Shown here: positions 1-10,233 of the stretch, one piece after another
Layout: every line of letters starts with the position of its first letter
Position numbering within the stretch: position 1 is the stretch's first letter
The notes under the pieces: model-generated
What the model was told of the DNA's origin: nothing
The model's database searches: none
What the model saw: only the letters and a program-made list of their open reading frames with translations
From: Bacteroidota bacterium
Lineage (GTDB): Bacteria > Bacteroidota > Bacteroidia > B-17B0 > Aurantibacillaceae
Reading direction: 5' to 3'
Assembly (NCBI GenBank): GCA_030692515.1
Contig: JAUXZS010000020.1
Span: 558,001 to 622,000, forward strand
Length of the DNA stretch: 64,000 nucleotides
Program-made: the position numbers and the translations under genes

Positions 1-5
1 TACAA

Positions 6-1370
6 ATGAATGAAAACATTGTTGGAATAGACGCCTCTATATTTATGCACCCAACTACATGGAAAGCCAGCGGGCACGTGGATGCTTTTAACGACCCTTT
101 AATTGACAATAAAGATAGTAAGAAGCGTTATAGAGCCGATGTGTTAATTGAAGAGTATGTTGCTAAAATTGAAGATAAAATAAACAAGGAAGTAGAAAAA
201 GCTGCTAAACGTTTCGAGAATTTTGATGCCGTTATGTTTAAATCTACTAACGGGCGCGTAAAAGAATATCAAGATAAAATTGATTCGATAAACAATCGTT
301 TTAAAACTGCATTAAACGAAAATAATTTAGAGGAAGTAAAACAAATTATTGTTGATCTTGAAATTGTTTGTCCTGTAAGCGGAAGTCGCAACTGGACAGA
401 TGTTCGTCAGTTTAATTTAATGTTTAGCACATCAACTGGTGCTGTGGTTGACGAGTCAAATATTATTTATTTAAGACCAGAAACAGCGCAAGGTATTTTT
501 GTAAACTATTTAAACGTTCAAAAAACCGGACGAATGAAAATTCCGTTTGGTATTGCGCAAACCGGTAAAGCTTTTAGAAATGAAATTGTTGCGAGACAAT
601 TTATTTTTAGAATGCGTGAGTTTGAACAAATGGAAATGCAATTTTTTGTAAAGCCAGGTACAGAAATGGAATGGTATGACTATTGGAAAAATGCACGATT
701 AAATTGGCATTTATCATTAGGCTTAGGCGCAGAAAAATACCGTTTTCACGATCATTTAAAATTAGCACACTATGCAAATGCGGCTGCCGATATAGAACAC
801 CAATTTCCATTTGGATTTAAAGAATTAGAAGGCATACATAGCAGAACCGATTATGATTTAAAACAACACGAACAATTTTCCGGAAAAAAATTACAATATT
901 TTGACCCGGAATTAAATCAAAGTTATGTACCATATGTTGTAGAAACATCTGTTGGATTAGATAGATTATTTTTAGCTGTTTTATCATCGGCCTTAAAAGA
1001 AGAGGTCTTGGAAGGCGGCGATACAAGAACTGTATTAAGCCTACCTCCTGCTCTAGCGCCATACAAAGCCGCTATTTTTCCTTTAGTTAAAAAAGATGGT
1101 TTACCTGAATTAGCAGAAAGCATTATGAAGGATTTGAAACTTGATTTTATGATGGCTTATGATGAAAAAGATACAGTCGGAAAACGTTACCGCAGACAAG
1201 ATGCCATTGGAACACCATTTTGCATTACAATAGATCATCAAAGTTTAGAAGACAAGACTGTAACCATTCGCGATAGAGATACCATGAAACAAGAACGAGT
1301 TGCTATTGATACATTACATGCAATCTTAACCGAAAGAACAAGCATACAAAGTTTATTAAGGAAGTTGTAA
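6..1370 (+). CDS. glyQS: Glycyl-tRNA synthetase, eukaryotic/archaeal-like single-chain type (5' end outside window)
   Basis: Class II aaRS motifs in the translation (YLRPETAQGIFVNYLNV, GIAQTGKAFRNEI, FRMREFEQMEMQFF, ETSVGLDRLFLAVL); the ORF begins at the window edge, so it is probably truncated. Confidence 0.93.
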   Translation: MNENIVGIDASIFMHPTTWKASGHVDAFNDPLIDNKDSKKRYRADVLIEEYVAKIEDKINKEVEKAAKRFENFDAVMFKSTNGRVKEYQDKIDSINNRFKTALNENNLEEVKQIIVDLEIVCPVSGSRNWTDVRQFNLMFSTSTGAVVDESNIIYLRPETAQGIFVNYLNVQKTGRMKIPFGIAQTGKAFRNEIVARQFIFRMREFEQMEMQFFVKPGTEMEWYDYWKNARLNWHLSLGLGAEKYRFHDHLKLAHYANAAADIEHQFPFGFKELEGIHSRTDYDLKQHEQFSGKKLQYFDPELNQSYVPYVVETSVGLDRLFLAVLSSALKEEVLEGGDTRTVLSLPPALAPYKAAIFPLVKKDGLPELAESIMKDLKLDFMMAYDEKDTVGKRYRRQDAIGTPFCITIDHQSLEDKTVTIRDRDTMKQERVAIDTLHAILTERTSIQSLLRKL

Positions 1371-1374
1371 ACAC

Positions 1375-1430
1375 TGTCATGCTGACGAAGGAAGCATCTG
1401 AAAAAAGATCCCTCGTTCCTCGGGATGACA
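1375..1430. repeat. Dispersed intergenic repeat with TGTCAT...ATGACA inverted ends
   Basis: TGTCATGCTGACGAAGGAAGCATCTGAAAAAAGATCCCTCGTTCCTCGGGATGACA; the two halves are imperfect inverted copies; a related element lies at 31307-31372. Confidence 0.75.
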
Positions 1431-1444
1431 TAAAATTAAAAAAC

Positions 1445-1476
1445 AAAAAAGCCACTTTAATAAAGTGGCTTTTTTG
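1445..1476. terminator. Bidirectional rho-independent terminator between glyQS and secA
   Basis: A-tract + GCCACTTTA/TAAAGTGGC stem + T-tract. Confidence 0.85.
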
Positions 1477-1493
1477 TTTTTGAAAATAATTTA

Positions 1494-4400
1494 TTAAGCT
1501 ATCCCTTGTCCGTGACAGCTTTTGTATTTTTTACCGCTACCGCAAGGGCAAGGGTCGTTCCTTCCAATTTTTGCTTCAACGCGTATAGGTTGTATTTTTG
1601 GTTTTTGTTGTGCGTTTTGTTCTTCTACAATATTTTCATCACGACTCTCAAGCAATTTTTCTTTCTTTTGTTTTGGTTGCTCTTGTGTGAATTTAGCTTG
1701 AGAAATTTGTTGTTGATTATCGTTTGGCAATCCGCCTTTCATTAAAAACGAAATAACTTCTTTATTACTCTTAATAATCATTTCTTTAAATAAGTTAAAC
1801 GATTCTAACTTATAAATAACTAAAGGATCTTTTTGTTCTAAGGATGCATTTTGAACGGCTTGTTTTAAGTCATCCAATTCGCGTAAATGTTCTTTCCAAG
1901 AATCATCAATCATTGCTAAAACAACCGATTTCTCGAAGCCCAAAATTAATTCGCGTCCTTTTGTTTCGTATGCCTTTTTTAAATTAGCAACAACTTGAAC
2001 ACCTCTAATACCATCGGAGAAAAGAGTTACAATGTTTTCGAAAGTATTGTTCGGGTTGGTAAAAACATCTCTAACTACAGGAAAAGCTTGCTCACATAAT
2101 ATTTGCGATTTTTCGGCATAGTACTTTTGAACAGCGTCAAATAACTGATTGGACAATTCTTCTTCTTTACCGGAATTAAATTGCTGTTCGGTAAACGGAC
2201 TTTCAATTCCGAAATTTTTCATGCACTCTAAATTAAATCCTTCGGCATCTTTCGTTCCCTGAAATTCTTCAATTAAAGTTGCAGCAACTTCGTAAATCAT
2301 ATTAGCAATATCTATACTTAATTTATCACCATATAAGGCATTACGTCTACGCTTATAAATTACGTCACGTTGCGCATTCATAACGTCATCGTATTCAATT
2401 AAACGTTTACGAGTACCAAAGTTATTTTCTTCTACTTTCTTTTGCGCACGCTCTATACTTTTGCTAATCATGCTATGTTGAATAACTTCTCCTTCTTTCA
2501 AACCCATTCTATCCATTAGCGAAGCAATACGCTCGCTACCGAATAAACGCATTAAATTATCTTCAAGAGAAACAAAAAACTGAGAGCTTCCCGGGTCACC
2601 TTGACGACCAGCACGACCGCGTAATTGTCTATCCACACGACGACTCTCATGACGCTCAGTACCAATAATTGCTAAACCGCCCGCTTCTTTAACGCCTGGC
2701 CCTAGTTTAATATCCGTTCCACGACCTGCCATATTAGTGGCAATGGTAACGGTTCCGGCTTTACCAGCTTCGGCAACTATATCCGCTTCCTTAGCATGTA
2801 ATTTTGCATTTAATACGTTATGTTTAATACCGCGTAACTTTAACATTCTGCTTAATAATTCAGAAATCTCAACCGTTGTAGTACCAATTAATACAGGTCT
2901 TCCAAGCGCAACTAATTTTACTACTTCTTCAATAACTGCATTGTATTTTTCGCGTTTAGTTTTATAAACAAAATCCTGCTCATCTTTACGAGTTAAGGGG
3001 CGGTTAGTTGGAATTTCAACCACATCCAATTTATAAATACTCCAAAATTCTTGCGCTTCAGTTGTTGCAGTACCTGTCATACCAGCCAACTTATTATACA
3101 TACGGAAATAATTTTGTAAAGTTACTGTTGCGTATGTTTGCGTTGCAGCTTCAATTTTTACATTTTCTTTTGCTTCAATTGCTTGGTGCAGTCCATCGCT
3201 ATAACGGCGACCTTCCATAATACGACCAGTTTGCTCATCAACAATTTTTACTTGCCCACCATCAATTACATACTCAGTATCTTTTTCAAAAACAGTGTAA
3301 GCTTTTAATAATTGGTTAGTTGTATGAATACGTTCACTCTTAATACTGAATTCACGCATTACTGCTTCTTTAGCTAATAATTTTTCTTTAGGGTCAAGAA
3401 TATTTTTTTCGATATCAGCAACTTCATCACCCACATTTGGAATCACAAAGAATTTAGGGTCTTCTGTATTTCCTGTAATAAAATCAATTCCTTTTTCAGA
3501 TAATTCTACATGATTATTTTTTTCATCAATTGTAAAATAAAGCTCTACATCAATTTTATGCATCTCCTTATTTTGATCTTGCATATAATGATTTTCGGTT
3601 TTTTGTAACAGAGCTCTAACACCATTCTCACTTAAGAATTTAATTAGCGCCGTGTTTTTTGGTAAACCTCTGTATGCCCTTAATAATGGGATTCCCGCCT
3701 CTTTTTCTTTTCCTTCGGCAAATAATTTTTTTGCTTCGGTAATACACGTATTTAAATATTGTTTTTGAACATTTACCAGTTTTTCAATTCTTGGTTTATA
3801 TTCTAAAAACTCGTGTTTGTCACCTTGAGGAGTTGGTCCGCTAATAATTAATGGTGTACGAGCATCATCAATTAAAACTGAATCGACCTCATCAACAATA
3901 GCAAAATTATGCTTGCGTTGTACAAGTTCGTCAATGCTGCGTGCCATATTATCACGCAGGTAATCAAAACCAAATTCGTTATTAGTACCGTAAGTAATAT
4001 CAGAATTATAAGCCTTACGACGCTCATCTGTATTAGGTTCGTGTTTATCAATACAATCAACACTTAAACCATGAAAATAAAATAAAGGAGCGTTCCACTC
4101 ACTATCACGTTTCGCTAGATAATTATTCACAGTTACAACGTGAACACCTCTGCCTGATAAGGCATTCAAAAATACCGGTAAAGTAGACACTAAAGTTTTG
4201 CCCTCACCAGTTGCCATCTCAGAAATTTTTCCTTGATGCAATACCATACCACCCACTAACTGCACATCGTAATGCACCATGTCCCAGGTAACTTCTGTGC
4301 CGGCAGCCAACCATTTATTTTTATAATTTGCTTTACCGCCTGATATATTAACGCTTTTATAATCTTTAGAAAGTTCTTTATCAAAATCGTTTGCTGTTAC

Positions 4401-4787
4401 TTCAATACTTTCATTTTCTTTAAAACGACGAGCGGTTTCTTTTAAAATAGCAAATGCCTCTGGCAATATTTCATTTAAAACCTCTTCTATTTTTTTGGTA
4501 ATATCTTGCTCAATTTCATCAATATTTTTATAAAGCTCTTCTTTAGTATTTACATCAATATCAGGATTTGAATTTACTTCAAGTTTTATTTTTGCGATTT
4601 CATCATTTTGCGGTTTGATAGCAATTTGAATTTTCTCTTTTAACGCTGAAGCTTTTGCTCTAAGCGCATCATGAGAAATCGAATTTAAGGAAGTATAGAT
4701 TGTATTTATTTCTTCAACTCTTGATTCAAGACCTTTAACATCTTTTTCGCTTTTAGTACCCAAAAGCTTTTTTAGAAAATCGAACAT
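1494..4787 (-). CDS. secA: Preprotein translocase ATPase SecA
   Basis: 1097 aa; GEGKTLVSTLPVFLNAL, VDEVDSVLIDDARTPLIISG, TNMAGRGTDIKLG, C-terminal zinc motif CPCGSGKKYKSCHG. Confidence 0.98.
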   Translation of the reverse strand: MFDFLKKLLGTKSEKDVKGLESRVEEINTIYTSLNSISHDALRAKASALKEKIQIAIKPQNDEIAKIKLEVNSNPDIDVNTKEELYKNIDEIEQDITKKIEEVLNEILPEAFAILKETARRFKENESIEVTANDFDKELSKDYKSVNISGGKANYKNKWLAAGTEVTWDMVHYDVQLVGGMVLHQGKISEMATGEGKTLVSTLPVFLNALSGRGVHVVTVNNYLAKRDSEWNAPLFYFHGLSVDCIDKHEPNTDERRKAYNSDITYGTNNEFGFDYLRDNMARSIDELVQRKHNFAIVDEVDSVLIDDARTPLIISGPTPQGDKHEFLEYKPRIEKLVNVQKQYLNTCITEAKKLFAEGKEKEAGIPLLRAYRGLPKNTALIKFLSENGVRALLQKTENHYMQDQNKEMHKIDVELYFTIDEKNNHVELSEKGIDFITGNTEDPKFFVIPNVGDEVADIEKNILDPKEKLLAKEAVMREFSIKSERIHTTNQLLKAYTVFEKDTEYVIDGGQVKIVDEQTGRIMEGRRYSDGLHQAIEAKENVKIEAATQTYATVTLQNYFRMYNKLAGMTGTATTEAQEFWSIYKLDVVEIPTNRPLTRKDEQDFVYKTKREKYNAVIEEVVKLVALGRPVLIGTTTVEISELLSRMLKLRGIKHNVLNAKLHAKEADIVAEAGKAGTVTIATNMAGRGTDIKLGPGVKEAGGLAIIGTERHESRRVDRQLRGRAGRQGDPGSSQFFVSLEDNLMRLFGSERIASLMDRMGLKEGEVIQHSMISKSIERAQKKVEENNFGTRKRLIEYDDVMNAQRDVIYKRRRNALYGDKLSIDIANMIYEVAATLIEEFQGTKDAEGFNLECMKNFGIESPFTEQQFNSGKEEELSNQLFDAVQKYYAEKSQILCEQAFPVVRDVFTNPNNTFENIVTLFSDGIRGVQVVANLKKAYETKGRELILGFEKSVVLAMIDDSWKEHLRELDDLKQAVQNASLEQKDPLVIYKLESFNLFKEMIIKSNKEVISFLMKGGLPNDNQQQISQAKFTQEQPKQKKEKLLESRDENIVEEQNAQQKPKIQPIRVEAKIGRNDPCPCGSGKKYKSCHGQGIA

Positions 4788-5232
4788 GTAATTATAAATT
4801 TTTAGCCAATAAAGGTAACAAAATTTGAGAGTTAAACGCCACTTAATTTTGATTTGTTAACAGAATTCTGATATATAAACTTAACCTTAAAAGAATCATT
4901 ATTAAGTCTAATAGGCAATTTTAAATTACAGTTTTATTGTGCAGGAAAAAGCATAAAAACAATTTATTATTGCAATTTTGATTGAACCACTATGTTATCT
5001 AGAAATTATCAATTTACAGCAAATAAAAAGTGTTTGTGAGATAAAAAAACACCCTCAAACAACTAGTTTTAGGAGAAAAAACATCGCTAAGATGAATAAA
5101 TAAAAATTGCATATAATTGTCTTAAAGAGATAGTTTAGCATCCAAAATCTGTCTTCCAATTTAATTCGCTCAAAATTAACGTATTGACAAACAATATTTT
5201 ATCCAAAAATTGGGAAAGATGGGGTAAAATGA

Positions 5233-5240
5233 TATATTTG
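5233..5240 (+). promoter_or_regulatory. Bacteroidetes-type -7 motif (TATATTTG) upstream of secDF
   Basis: Matches TAnnTTTG consensus about 40 nt upstream of the ATG. Confidence 0.5.
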
Positions 5241-5279
5241 CACCCTTAAATTAAAAAAATTACAGTATAAAATTATATT

Positions 5280-8200
5280 ATGCAAAACAAAGGTGCAGTT
5301 AAATTATTTGCCGTTTTATTAGGCTTAGCATGTTTATTTTATTTATCATTTACATGGGTAACAAATGGAGTTGAAAGTGAAGCTAAAGCTTACGCAGAAA
5401 ACATAGCAGGTTCGGCCAAAACAAATATGGCGGCAAATGAATTTGCAAAAGGAGATAAATCCAAAATTGCAAGTTACACTGATTCTGTAAAGAGTTATTT
5501 GACCGATCATTATTTAGACTCCATGAAAAAAATAACAGTATATGATATCCTCATTGCTGAATATACATACGAAGAATGTAAAAAGAACGCTATTAATTTA
5601 GGTTTAGATTTACGTGGTGGTATGAATGTTACATTAGAAGTTTCGGTAATTGACATTATCAAAAATTTGAGTAATAATAGTGCTGACGTACCATTTAATA
5701 CTGCTTTAGCTCAGACCCAAGAAAATTTAGGTAAAAACAATAATGATGATTTTATTACTTTGTTTGATAAAACCTACAAAAGAATTGCACCAACTGGGAA
5801 ATTAGCGCCGTTATTTCAAACTATCGAAAACAAAAGTAAGCTTCCTTATACTTCTTCAAATGAAGAAGTAATTAAATTTTTAAGGGAGCGTGTTAAAGAA
5901 TCGATTGGAAATGCTGAGAAAACATTCCGTAGTCGTATCGACCGTTTTGGTGTATCACAACCAAATATTCAACAAGTAGGTACAGCTGGGCGTATTTTAG
6001 TTGAATTACCTGGGGTTAAAGATAAAGCACGTGTACGTGAATTATTGCAAGGTACTGCTAACTTAGAGTTCTGGGAAACTTATGAAAATGGTGAGATTGC
6101 TCAATTATTTGATAAAGTAAATTATTTAGTTAGAAGTACAATTAGTCCTGAAACTATTGTTGCTAAAAAAGATACATTAGCTGGTGATTCAACAGCAATT
6201 GCAATTTCTACTTCAACAAACCCAATAGAAAAAGCAAAAGCAGATTCTGTTAGAGTTTCTGATTCTTTAAAAAATGTTGTAGCAACAGCTTCAGTTAATC
6301 CTCAAGACACTGCATTAAAGAATTTTATTAAGCGTTACCCTTTATATTCAATGTATTCGCCTTTAAAACCAAATGTTATTACAGATGAAAAAGGGCAACC
6401 TAAAAACTATGCAGAAGGTCCGGTTTTAGGCCGTTCGTATTCTAAAGCAGATACTGCATTAGTAAATAAATATTTAGCATTAGCAAAATCAAAAAATATT
6501 TTTCCTTCGAAATTAAAATTCATGTGGGGCTCAAAAGAAGTTGAGCAAAAAAATGAAGAAGGAAAAGTTGTTGCAACTTACTTTGAATTATTCGCAATTA
6601 AAATAACAGATAGTAAAGGTAAAGCTGCTTTAAGTGGTGATATTATTACTGATGCACGTAAAGATTATGAGCAAAGCCAAGGTGGAGTTCCTTTAATTAG
6701 CATGAGTATGAACGCTGAAGCTGCGCAGAAATGGGCAACAATTACAGGGGCAAATGTTGGTAAATGTGTTGCTGTTGTAATGGATAATATGGTGTTTTCT
6801 GCACCTCGTGTTAATGGCGCTATTACTGGCGGTAATTCTCAAATTACTGGAAACTTTACAGACTCTGAAGCTGATGCCTTAGCTGCTATTTTAAGTGCCG
6901 GTAAATTACCAGCTCCGGCGCACATTGTTGAAGAAAGTATTGTTGGGCCAACATTAGGTCAGGAAGCTATTGATTCTGGTTTAATGAGTTTTGGTATTGC
7001 GTTGTTAGTAATTTTAGTTTTCATGGCTGGTTATTATAACAAGTCGGGTATGGTAGCTAATATTGCCCTAATTGCCAATATGTTCTTTATCATGGGAATT
7101 TTAACCTCTCTTGGAGCAGTTTTAACTTTACCTGGTATAGCAGGTATAGTCTTAACGATTGGTTTAGCGGTTGATGCGAACATCTTAATATTTGAGCGTA
7201 TTCGTGAAGAGTTAGCTTTAGGAAAGGGCACTAGCCTGGCTATTAAAGAAGGTTTCAAGCATGCAATGTCTTCAATTATTGACTCTAACGTAACGCTTGC
7301 AATATTAGCGGTTATATTATATGTATTTGGTTCTGGTCCGGTGCAAGGTTTTGCTACAACTTTATTTATTGGTATTTGTACTTCATTATTTTCTGCAATA
7401 TTAATTACGCGTGTTATTTTTGAATGGATGTTAGAGCGTAAAATGGAAATTCCATTTGATACTGCAGCAACACGCAATGCATTTAAAAACATCAAAATTG
7501 ATTTTGTTGGAAAAAGAAAATTATACTATGCAATTTCTACAGCTATCATTATTCTTGGAATAGTTTTTTACTTTAAAAATGGCGGATTAAATTTAGGTGT
7601 GGACTTTAAAGGTGGTCGTACTTATCAAGTTCAATTAGACAAGCCAGTAAATACAGAAGATGTAAAAAAATCATTATCTACATTATTTGAAGGAGCTCCA
7701 GAAGTGAAAACTATTGGTGGAAGTAGTGCTAAATTAAAAATTACTACAACTTTCCGCGTAAGTGATAACAATCCTAATGCCGATAAAGAAGTTGAAGAAG
7801 CTTTATTAAAAGGTTTATCTGAATTTGGAGCAACAAGCAAAAGCATTGTATCGCAACAAAAAGTTGGACCAACCATTGCAACAGATATTGTTTATGGAGC
7901 TTATGGTGCAATATTATTCTCTTGTTTAATGATGTTCTTATACATTGTTGTACGTTTCAGAAAATGGCAATATGGTTTAGGGTCGGTTGTGGCATTATTC
8001 CATGACGTTTTAATTGTATTATCATGTTATACTATTTTCCATGGTTTATTCCCTACTCTATTAAACTTAGAAATTGGTCAAGATTTTATCGCTGCAATTT
8101 TAACTGTAATGGGTTATACCATGACAGAAACAGTTGTTGTATTTGACCGTATCCGTGAAAAACTAGCAGATAGTGGTAAGTCTGATGTTTTTGGAGAAGA

Positions 8201-8414
8201 GAGAAACAAACTAATTAATTTTGCTTTAAATAGCACATTAAGTCGTACTATCTTAACATCGTTAACTGTGTTCTTTGTACTATTAGTAATCTTTATATTT
8301 GGTGGAGATAGCATCCGTGGATTTATCTTTGCTTTATTAATTGGTCGTGTTATTGGTACTTATTCATCATTATGTATCTCTACTCCAATAGTTGTAGATT
8401 TAGATAAAAAGTAA
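5280..8414 (+). CDS. secDF: Fused protein translocase subunit SecDF
   Basis: 1044 aa; SecD (LGLDLRGGMNVTLEV; FERIREEL) followed by SecF (LGVDFKGGRTYQVQL; VVVFDRIREKL). Confidence 0.96.
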   Translation: MQNKGAVKLFAVLLGLACLFYLSFTWVTNGVESEAKAYAENIAGSAKTNMAANEFAKGDKSKIASYTDSVKSYLTDHYLDSMKKITVYDILIAEYTYEECKKNAINLGLDLRGGMNVTLEVSVIDIIKNLSNNSADVPFNTALAQTQENLGKNNNDDFITLFDKTYKRIAPTGKLAPLFQTIENKSKLPYTSSNEEVIKFLRERVKESIGNAEKTFRSRIDRFGVSQPNIQQVGTAGRILVELPGVKDKARVRELLQGTANLEFWETYENGEIAQLFDKVNYLVRSTISPETIVAKKDTLAGDSTAIAISTSTNPIEKAKADSVRVSDSLKNVVATASVNPQDTALKNFIKRYPLYSMYSPLKPNVITDEKGQPKNYAEGPVLGRSYSKADTALVNKYLALAKSKNIFPSKLKFMWGSKEVEQKNEEGKVVATYFELFAIKITDSKGKAALSGDIITDARKDYEQSQGGVPLISMSMNAEAAQKWATITGANVGKCVAVVMDNMVFSAPRVNGAITGGNSQITGNFTDSEADALAAILSAGKLPAPAHIVEESIVGPTLGQEAIDSGLMSFGIALLVILVFMAGYYNKSGMVANIALIANMFFIMGILTSLGAVLTLPGIAGIVLTIGLAVDANILIFERIREELALGKGTSLAIKEGFKHAMSSIIDSNVTLAILAVILYVFGSGPVQGFATTLFIGICTSLFSAILITRVIFEWMLERKMEIPFDTAATRNAFKNIKIDFVGKRKLYYAISTAIIILGIVFYFKNGGLNLGVDFKGGRTYQVQLDKPVNTEDVKKSLSTLFEGAPEVKTIGGSSAKLKITTTFRVSDNNPNADKEVEEALLKGLSEFGATSKSIVSQQKVGPTIATDIVYGAYGAILFSCLMMFLYIVVRFRKWQYGLGSVVALFHDVLIVLSCYTIFHGLFPTLLNLEIGQDFIAAILTVMGYTMTETVVVFDRIREKLADSGKSDVFGEERNKLINFALNSTLSRTILTSLTVFFVLLVIFIFGGDSIRGFIFALLIGRVIGTYSSLCISTPIVVDLDKK

Positions 8415-8433
8415 TAAAAATTAATCATTACAA

Positions 8434-8465
8434 AAAAACCTCCGCTAATAAACGGAGGTTTTTTT
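8434..8465 (+). terminator. Rho-independent terminator after secDF
   Basis: AAAAAAACCTCCG ctaataaa CGGAGGTTTTTTT. Confidence 0.85.
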
Positions 8466-8476
8466 ATTTATAAATT

Positions 8477-8641
8477 ATGGGTAAAGCTTGGTTAGGATAT
8501 TTAGGATCGTTTTTTATTTTATTAGCTGGCGTACTACAGATAATTGGAGATAGAGTAATTATTGGCAGTTTATTGATTCTATTATCTATTGTAGGAGCAA
8601 TAGTAAAATATTACATTGCCCGAAAACAGAAAAATCAATAA
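8477..8641 (+). CDS. Small two-helix membrane protein (54 aa; not in the supplied ORF track)
   Basis: Manual translation MGKAWLGYLGSFFILLAGVLQIIGDRVIIGSLLILLSIVGAIVKYYIARKQKNQ*. Confidence 0.5.
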   Translation: MGKAWLGYLGSFFILLAGVLQIIGDRVIIGSLLILLSIVGAIVKYYIARKQKNQ

Positions 8642-8650
8642 TTAAAAAAA

Positions 8651-9637
8651 TTATTTATTCAACGTTTCTAGATTACGATGCTCGGTTTTATTTAATTCGT
8701 CTTTACTTAAAGATTTAAAATAATCGAAAGTGATTTTTAAACCCTCTGCTCTATTTACTTTTGGTTCCCACCCTAAAATCTCTCTAGCCTTTGTAATATC
8801 TGGTCTGCGTTGTTTAGGATCATCTTTTGGTAAGGGTTTTGAAATTAATTTTTGCTTTGCACCCGTTAATTTTAAAATCTCTTCGCCAAATTCTTTAATA
8901 GTTATTTCGCTTGGATTGCCAACATTAACTGGCATATAATAATCGCTCATTAATAAACGATAAATTCCTTCTACTAAATCATCTACATAACAAAAACTTC
9001 GTGTTTGACTTCCATCACCAAACATCGTTAAATCTTCACCCCTTAATGCTTGACCAATAAATGCAGGTAATACACGACCGTCGTTAAGACGCATGCGTGG
9101 TCCGTAGGTATTAAATATTCTTATAATCCGTGTTTCTAAGTTATGGGTTTCGTGATAAGCCATTGTTAAAGCTTCCATAAAACGTTTTGCTTCATCATAA
9201 CAACCACGTGGTCCAACAGGATTAACATTTCCCCAATACTCTTCTGGTTGAGGATGAACATGTGGATCACCATAAACTTCGCTCGTTGAAGCAACTAAAA
9301 CACGGGCTTTTTTTACGCGTGCAAAGCCTAAAACATTATGCGTTCCTAATGAAGAAACTTTTAAAGTTTGAATTGGAATTTTTAAATAATCTATTGGACT
9401 TGCAGGAGACGCGAAGTGTAAAATATAATCGATATTACCCGGAACATGAATAAATTTACTTACATCGTGATGATAAAATTCAAACTGCGGTAACTTAAAA
9501 AGATGTTCGATATTTTTTAAATCGCCAGTAATTAAATTATCCATGGCAACCACCTGCATGCCTTCTTTAATAAATCTATCACACAAATGCGATCCTAAAA
9601 ATCCTGCTGCCCCTGTTATTAATATTCTTTTTTGCAT
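8651..9637 (-). CDS. SDR-family UDP-glucuronate decarboxylase (UDP-xylose synthase-like)
   Basis: [17 protein letters not shown] Rossmann motif, YDEAKRF catalytic YxxxK, [22 protein letters not shown] UXS signature ([21 protein letters not shown]). Confidence 0.88.
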   Translation of the reverse strand: MQKRILITGAAGFLGSHLCDRFIKEGMQVVAMDNLITGDLKNIEHLFKLPQFEFYHHDVSKFIHVPGNIDYILHFASPASPIDYLKIPIQTLKVSSLGTHNVLGFARVKKARVLVASTSEVYGDPHVHPQPEEYWGNVNPVGPRGCYDEAKRFMEALTMAYHETHNLETRIIRIFNTYGPRMRLNDGRVLPAFIGQALRGEDLTMFGDGSQTRSFCYVDDLVEGIYRLLMSDYYMPVNVGNPSEITIKEFGEEILKLTGAKQKLISKPLPKDDPKQRRPDITKAREILGWEPKVNRAEGLKITFDYFKSLSKDELNKTEHRNLETLNK

Positions 9638-9645
9638 TGAATTAT

Positions 9646-10221
9646 TTATTTAATTTCTATAAGTTCAAATTTACTAAGAGCGCTAACTTTTATTATAATT
9701 GGCATTTCAGCATTATCAAGTATCCACATCTCGTCACCAAAAGTTCCCCATGAGGCATTTACACAATTTACAGCCTGCTTTTTTCCTGCTATTGTAATAT
9801 TCATAGGTTGGATATCTTTAAAAACCAATTCTTCTGATTTTAATTGGCAATCGATACGGATTTTAGTTTTTTTATTCGCTTTTAATTCAGAAAATGTTTT
9901 TTTACTAACTATAAATCCAAGTAAAACATCACTTAGCTCATCATTTTTTGAATTGATGGGGAAATTAAAAACAATGTTTGTTGCCGATTCTTTTGCTGAA
10001 CTTTTAATGATAAGCGTTCCTTTATCATCATATTTATTCTTTTTGTTCCAACTGATTTTAATGTCGGGTTGAATAGTTTCAAGCGTAATTGTTTGTTCAA
10101 CCGGACCATCATATTCATTTAATTTATACACTAAAGTATTTCCGGCCTTAATTGATACCTGTGAGTATAAGCCTACACATAGGCAAAAACTGCTCATTAA
10201 AAGTACTATCTTTTTTTTCAT
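9646..10221 (-). CDS. Hypothetical exported protein
   Basis: 191 aa, N-terminal signal peptide ([21 protein letters not shown]). Confidence 0.7.
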   Translation of the reverse strand: MKKKIVLLMSSFCLCVGLYSQVSIKAGNTLVYKLNEYDGPVEQTITLETIQPDIKISWNKKNKYDDKGTLIIKSSAKESATNIVFNFPINSKNDELSDVLLGFIVSKKTFSELKANKKTKIRIDCQLKSEELVFKDIQPMNITIAGKKQAVNCVNASWGTFGDEMWILDNAEMPIIIKVSALSKFELIEIK

Positions 10222-10233
10222 TTTATTTTTAGT

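Noticed and set aside
4788-5279. 493-bp secA-secDF divergent spacer as an ncRNA locus
   Set aside because: AT-rich with only promoter-like motifs; no convincing stem-loop plus terminator or conserved structure by eye.
7034-7495. 153-aa minus-strand ORF within secDF
   Set aside because: Fully antisense to a confidently assigned gene; composition looks like reverse-frame translation; no start-region signal.
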